Below, one piece after another: positions 60,578 to 64,000 of a DNA stretch of 64,000 bases. The translations under genes and the position numbers were made by a program. The first letter of the stretch is position 1. The number at the start of each line of letters is the position of its first letter. Below the pieces are notes generated by a model that was given only the letters and a program-made list of their open reading frames with translations, had not been told where the DNA came from and ran no database searches. Source of the stretch: Sediminicola sp. YIK13 (GTDB lineage: Bacteria > Bacteroidota > Bacteroidia > Flavobacteriales > Flavobacteriaceae); the NCBI RefSeq assembly GCF_001430825.1, contig NZ_CP010535.1:1654501-1718500 (forward strand). Reading direction: 5' to 3'.

Positions 60578-61471
60578 TTATTCTGCGATAAGTATAAACC
60601 ACCAATCGAACTCGTTATTACCATCTGTTGTCCGCAACAACATTTCGTTTTCAGAACGGCTAAAGAATTCATATTTGTGATTCCCACCTGTATAATACCC
60701 CATAAAACCAATCCCTGTTAAGTTTAAGGTTTCTATACCTCCTGGGGCCGACAAAGTCCATTGTGCCGTATAATCATCATATGGGTAATTTTCAATATCT
60801 GCTCCATTGGGCGTTTCATTGTGTGCCCCCAATTCATCTATTAATCCAACACGTCCGAACACTGTTCCACCTTCTCCTGTATCATGGGTAAAAGTCCCAT
60901 CGATATTGAAAGTATACCGATCATCGTACATCCCTGTTGCAGCCTTATCATTTGCTGGAGCACCAAAAAATTCATTTGGTATGGAACCACCAACTGGTCC
61001 AAGTCCAAAATGACCATCGGCCTCTGCTTTTATCCTCCAAGTTCTAGAACTGTTAGAGGTAAGCATGGTTAACAAATCTGCCGGCGGAGAATAAGTCACC
61101 AATACATCTACTTCTCCAAAAGTACTTGATAAAATACCCCCTGCTCCAACCGCTACGACGGTAAAATTATACGTTTTCAAACCGGTTTCCGAAAACTCAT
61201 ACGTTGCCTTCCCATTGGGAGAAGCTGTAATTACACCATTGTAGATAAACTGATAGCTAATGGCATTATCAGCCGTAGCAGTAAGGTTGACCCTGCCACT
61301 ACCATCCCCATTGGGGTTTTCAGCATCAGCACCCTCTATATCAATATCAATCTGAATATTGGTAGGCACTAAAATTGGATCTAAGTCTGGTTCGTCTTCT
61401 TGGCAGCCAATAAAAAGGACTGCCGCAAAGAGAACCATTACTAAACTTTTTATTTTTCTCATATTTTTCAT
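60578..61471 (-). CDS. PKD-type surface glycan-binding lipoprotein
   Basis: The 297-residue lipoprotein (MVLFAAVLFIGCQEDEPDLD; acidic residues after Cys fit surface export) has an N-terminal PKD-like domain (IDIDIEGADAENPNGDGSGRVNLTATADNAISYQF), closely related to that of the next GH16. The C-terminal domain (SSRTWRIKAEADGHFGLGPVGG, MYDDRYTFNIDGTFTHDTGEGGTVFG, YEFFSRSENEMLLRTTDGNNEFDWWFILI) has the Trp-rich lipocalin-like pattern of SusE-position binding proteins. Likely holds beta-glucan at the surface. It lies 12 nt after the large modular protein. Confidence 0.78.
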   Translation of the reverse strand: MKNMRKIKSLVMVLFAAVLFIGCQEDEPDLDPILVPTNIQIDIDIEGADAENPNGDGSGRVNLTATADNAISYQFIYNGVITASPNGKATYEFSETGLKTYNFTVVAVGAGGILSSTFGEVDVLVTYSPPADLLTMLTSNSSRTWRIKAEADGHFGLGPVGGSIPNEFFGAPANDKAATGMYDDRYTFNIDGTFTHDTGEGGTVFGRVGLIDELGAHNETPNGADIENYPYDDYTAQWTLSAPGGIETLNLTGIGFMGYYTGGNHKYEFFSRSENEMLLRTTDGNNEFDWWFILIAE

Positions 61472-61483
61472 TATTAAATGATT

Positions 61484-64000
61484 TTAATTATGGAAATATA
61501 CATTATCAATGTAAAAATCAAATGTGCCTGTAGGTAATCCCGAGAAAATCAACTGTTGAATTGAATTTGTAGATGTCATCCCAGCGTTGATAAAATCGGC
61601 CATAGGTATATCCAAAGAAACCCACTCTCCCTGCGCAATACCATCAAAAACGATTTCTGCTTCAGTTGCCGTCCCGCCAAGATCTACCAATTTAACCCTG
61701 AACGTGGTTGCATTTGGCGTCCATACATCTACATGGAAAAACGCCATCCCAGATGCATCTACAGCGTCTGGATCATAAAATTCCACACCCACGAAATCGG
61801 CATCTATATATTCCTTAGTGTCATTTCCTTCTACCTGTATATCAGTTAAAGTACTGGTACTCCAAGATGATCTCCAAGAACTTACGTTTACATCTGTCGT
61901 ATATACATTGCTGTACATATTAATGACATCTGCTTGTGCTTCCGTTGGGTCTGGCGCTGCAGTAGTTGGTTTATCGGCAGTAGTTCCACCTCCACCAGAA
62001 GCATTTAAGGTGATATTATCAAAATAGGAAATGCTTTCAGATGATCTATTATCAAAATCCGGGAAAACTATAAGTGTATTAATCCCATCGGCTTCCGGAA
62101 AGCCAATTCTGCTTGTAAAGTCGAACGTCAGCTCTTCCCATTCGTTTATTTTGGTATTGGCCACCTTTATTTCGGCTACCGTACCTTGACCTTTGGCCAA
62201 TTTAAGTCCAACATCACTGATCCTGTCCTTGTACACCATAATTTTCACGACACTATTTGAAGTGGACAGTGTAAATGGAACTAAAGGTGTCTCCACACCG
62301 GCAAAAGGTTGTGCATTATCCGTACATGGCGCTTCTGCTCCGAATCTTGCCGTAAACTTCGCTACCGTTGCCGAAGTATTAAGAACAGTACTAGGGTTGG
62401 ACACTATCTCCAACAATGGATTATCAGAATTTTCGAATACCTTCCATTGTGATGAAGCCCCAGCGGAACCGCTTTCAAAATCTACTGGAAAAGTCGTGTT
62501 TCCACTTCCGCTCAAACCTGCATTATCGCAAGTTCCGCCTCCGGAACCACCAGAAGCTACAGCGATATCATCAAAGTAAAATTGTTCACCTTGACCGGCA
62601 CTACCAAAATCTGGGAATACAATGGCGGTATCAAAAGAAATTGCTGTATTGAAAGCACCTGCAACAGGATTTGTCATATCAAATGACAGTTCTTCCCAAG
62701 CCATGGCAACCGTACTGTTAACTTCAACCTCTGCAAAAATTACAGGGTTCCCATTACCATCCCTATCCGCAGTAGAATCTTCAATCTTAAAACGGATTGG
62801 CGTACCAACTCTTGGGGACCAAACTTTTATTGTTACCGTTGTTCCAGCAGAGAAATCTATTGCTCCCTGCAATGGAATACTAGCTCCAGCAAAGGTCTGC
62901 GCTCCAGCCAACTTATCAATTTCCAAAACTTTGGTCGTCGTATTTATTCCAGAAGCATCTGGATTATCAATTATTCCCGCTGGGATAGGACCGAAATCCG
63001 ATGCACCGAAACCAATGATCGTGTAATCAAGTGTTGTTGACTGAAAGCCAATTGGCAATTGAGGTTTTGCTGCAGAGGTTGTTCCTGAAACAGCGATGTC
63101 GTCAAAATAAAATTGTTCTCCTTGACCTGCATTTCCAAAATCTGGGAATACAATGGCCGTATCAAAAGAAATTGACGTGTTGAATGCACCGGCAGTAGGA
63201 TTTGACATATCGAATGACAGTTCTTCCCAAGCCATTGCTACCGTACTATTTACCTCGACCTCTGCAAAGATTACAGGATTACCATTACCATCCCTATCGG
63301 CAGACGAATCTTCTATTTTAAAACGAATTGGTGTACCTATTCTTGGCGACCAAACTTTTATTGTTACCGTTGTTCCCGCAGAGAAATCTATTGCACCCTC
63401 CAATGGAATCGACGCACCAGCAAAGGTCTGCGCTCCGGCCAACTTATCAATTTCCAAAACCTTGGAAGAAGTGTTGGCTCCAGAAGCATCCGGGTTATCA
63501 ATGATTGCGGCTGGTATTGGACCGAAATCCGATGCACCGAAACCGTTGATTGTATAATCAATTGTGGTTGATTGAAAATCTATTGGCAATTGAGGTTTGG
63601 CAGATGTGCCTCCTCCAGCGATGGCCACGTCATCAAAATAGAACAATTCTGCTTGTCCAGGAGCTCCAAAATCAGGGAAAAGGATAGCCGTATCAAACGA
63701 AATTGATGTGTTAAAAGCGCCTGCCACTGGATTAGTCATGTCAAATGTCAGCTCTTCCCATGCTGAGGCAACCGTACTGTTAACTTCTACTTCTGCAAAA
63801 ATTACAGGGTTTCCATTTCCATCCCTATCAGCTGTGGAGTCTTCAATTTTAAAACGTATTGGTGTACCTACTCGTGGCGACCAAACTTTTATAGTTACTG
63901 AAGTACTTGCAGAAAAATCTATTGCCCCTTCTAACGGTATACTAACTCCAGCAAAGGTTTGAGCATCTTGCAGTTTATTTACCTCCAATACTTTAGCACT
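61484..64000 (-). CDS. Multi-module surface protein of the beta-glucan locus, C-terminal part
   Basis: At least 838 codons; the 5' end lies beyond the window, and the first apparent Met is a TTG-encoded Leu. From the visible N-terminus it contains three nearly identical modules of 177 residues (two complete), each with KPQLPI-FQSTT, DNPDASG, KLAGAQTFAGASIPL and FYFDDIAV. Then comes a related module (PVDFESGSAGASSQWKVFENSD) and a final jelly-roll-like module (NMYSNVYTTDVNVSSWRSSWS to FDFYIDNVYFHN). Each module has the beta-sandwich pattern of carbohydrate-binding domains. A tethered laminarin-capture protein is likely; a catalytic domain could lie in the missing part. Confidence 0.7.
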   Translation of the reverse strand, partial: SAKVLEVNKLQDAQTFAGVSIPLEGAIDFSASTSVTIKVWSPRVGTPIRFKIEDSTADRDGNGNPVIFAEVEVNSTVASAWEELTFDMTNPVAGAFNTSISFDTAILFPDFGAPGQAELFYFDDVAIAGGGTSAKPQLPIDFQSTTIDYTINGFGASDFGPIPAAIIDNPDASGANTSSKVLEIDKLAGAQTFAGASIPLEGAIDFSAGTTVTIKVWSPRIGTPIRFKIEDSSADRDGNGNPVIFAEVEVNSTVAMAWEELSFDMSNPTAGAFNTSISFDTAIVFPDFGNAGQGEQFYFDDIAVSGTTSAAKPQLPIGFQSTTLDYTIIGFGASDFGPIPAGIIDNPDASGINTTTKVLEIDKLAGAQTFAGASIPLQGAIDFSAGTTVTIKVWSPRVGTPIRFKIEDSTADRDGNGNPVIFAEVEVNSTVAMAWEELSFDMTNPVAGAFNTAISFDTAIVFPDFGSAGQGEQFYFDDIAVASGGSGGGTCDNAGLSGSGNTTFPVDFESGSAGASSQWKVFENSDNPLLEIVSNPSTVLNTSATVAKFTARFGAEAPCTDNAQPFAGVETPLVPFTLSTSNSVVKIMVYKDRISDVGLKLAKGQGTVAEIKVANTKINEWEELTFDFTSRIGFPEADGINTLIVFPDFDNRSSESISYFDNITLNASGGGGTTADKPTTAAPDPTEAQADVINMYSNVYTTDVNVSSWRSSWSTSTLTDIQVEGNDTKEYIDADFVGVEFYDPDAVDASGMAFFHVDVWTPNATTFRVKLVDLGGTATEAEIVFDGIAQGEWVSLDIPMADFINAGMTSTNSIQQLIFSGLPTGTFDFYIDNVYFHN
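62551..64000 (-). repeat. 531-bp in-frame tandem repeat
   Basis: Two complete copies (about 62551-63081 and 63082-63612) and a partial third that runs off the window. Equivalent positions are exactly 531 bp (177 codons) apart across both junctions, with no indel, and DNA similarity is high. Recent duplication or concerted evolution by recombination. Confidence 0.85.

Noticed and set aside
62622-63962. Long plus-strand frames of 84-134 codons opposite the multi-module gene
   Set aside because: They repeat every 531 bp because the DNA of the opposite-strand gene repeats. The minus-strand frame has the signal of real beta-sandwich modules.

Overview
This window looks like a chromosomal segment of a marine member of the Flavobacteriaceae (Bacteroidota). 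The evidence is an AT-rich genome, promoters of the TTTG-N19-TAnnTTTG type, a SusC/SusD pair, Bacteroidota-type PurM, a type III glutamine synthetase, a fused IcmF, a curli system with CsgE/F/G, and a beta-1,3-glucan (laminarin-type) utilization locus. I cannot name the genus from sequence alone. No phage, integrase, transposase or CRISPR array is visible.

Layout. 0-4.2 kb: housekeeping genes (partial TIGR01777 epimerase, mnmD, DUF4920, ilvE, an NTP pyrophosphohydrolase, two small membrane proteins, fluoride channel crcB). 4.5-7.3 kb: ammonium cassette (P-II protein, AmtB, Bbp2-type outer-membrane porin). 7.4-16.9 kb: mixed genes including a DJ-1/PfpI lipoprotein, an alpha/beta-hydrolase-like protein lacking its serine, an Lrp regulator, icmF and purU. 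17.3-21.7 kb: an orphan SusC/SusD pair behind a free-standing terminator. 21.8-24.9 kb: hydrolase, small protein, pyrF and prfA. 25.1-28.5 kb: a compact extracytoplasmic redox operon (Rieske, thioredoxin, ApbE, DUF4266, DUF3570). 28.6-29.7 kb: purM.

29.8-38.7 kb: a full curli locus on the minus strand. Four large curlin-repeat proteins come first, then a terminator, then a minor curlin, a CsgE with an added N-terminal CsgH-like domain, CsgF, CsgG with an added C-terminal beta-barrel, and a propeller lipoprotein. 39.2-42.6 kb: two unrelated glutamine synthetases, GSIII and GSII, transcribed divergently. They form a nitrogen group with the glnB-amtB cassette. 42.7-46.0 kb: a Ca/Na antiporter and a BlaI/M56 (BlaR1-like) pair with a clear operator array. 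46.0-48.4 kb: two very small genes, a LacI regulator, tRNA-Arg(ACG) and a 104-bp tandem repeat. 48.4-50.8 kb: a small membrane protein, a universal stress protein and a split YeeE/YedE transporter.

50.9-64.0 kb: a beta-1,3-glucan utilization locus on the minus strand, truncated by the window end (SusC/SusD are presumably beyond it). It encodes a large multi-module surface protein with an exact 531-bp internal tandem repeat, a PKD-type surface lipoprotein, a GH16 laminarinase lipoprotein, an MFS sugar porter, a GH2-like lipoprotein, a cytoplasmic GH149-type beta-1,3-glucan phosphorylase and a GH17 enzyme. The inferred flow is surface binding and endo-cleavage, import, then phosphorolysis to glucose-1-phosphate. 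The candidates that most deserve attention as poorly described systems are the ApbE/DUF4266/DUF3570/Trx/Rieske operon and the rearranged curli secretion proteins.
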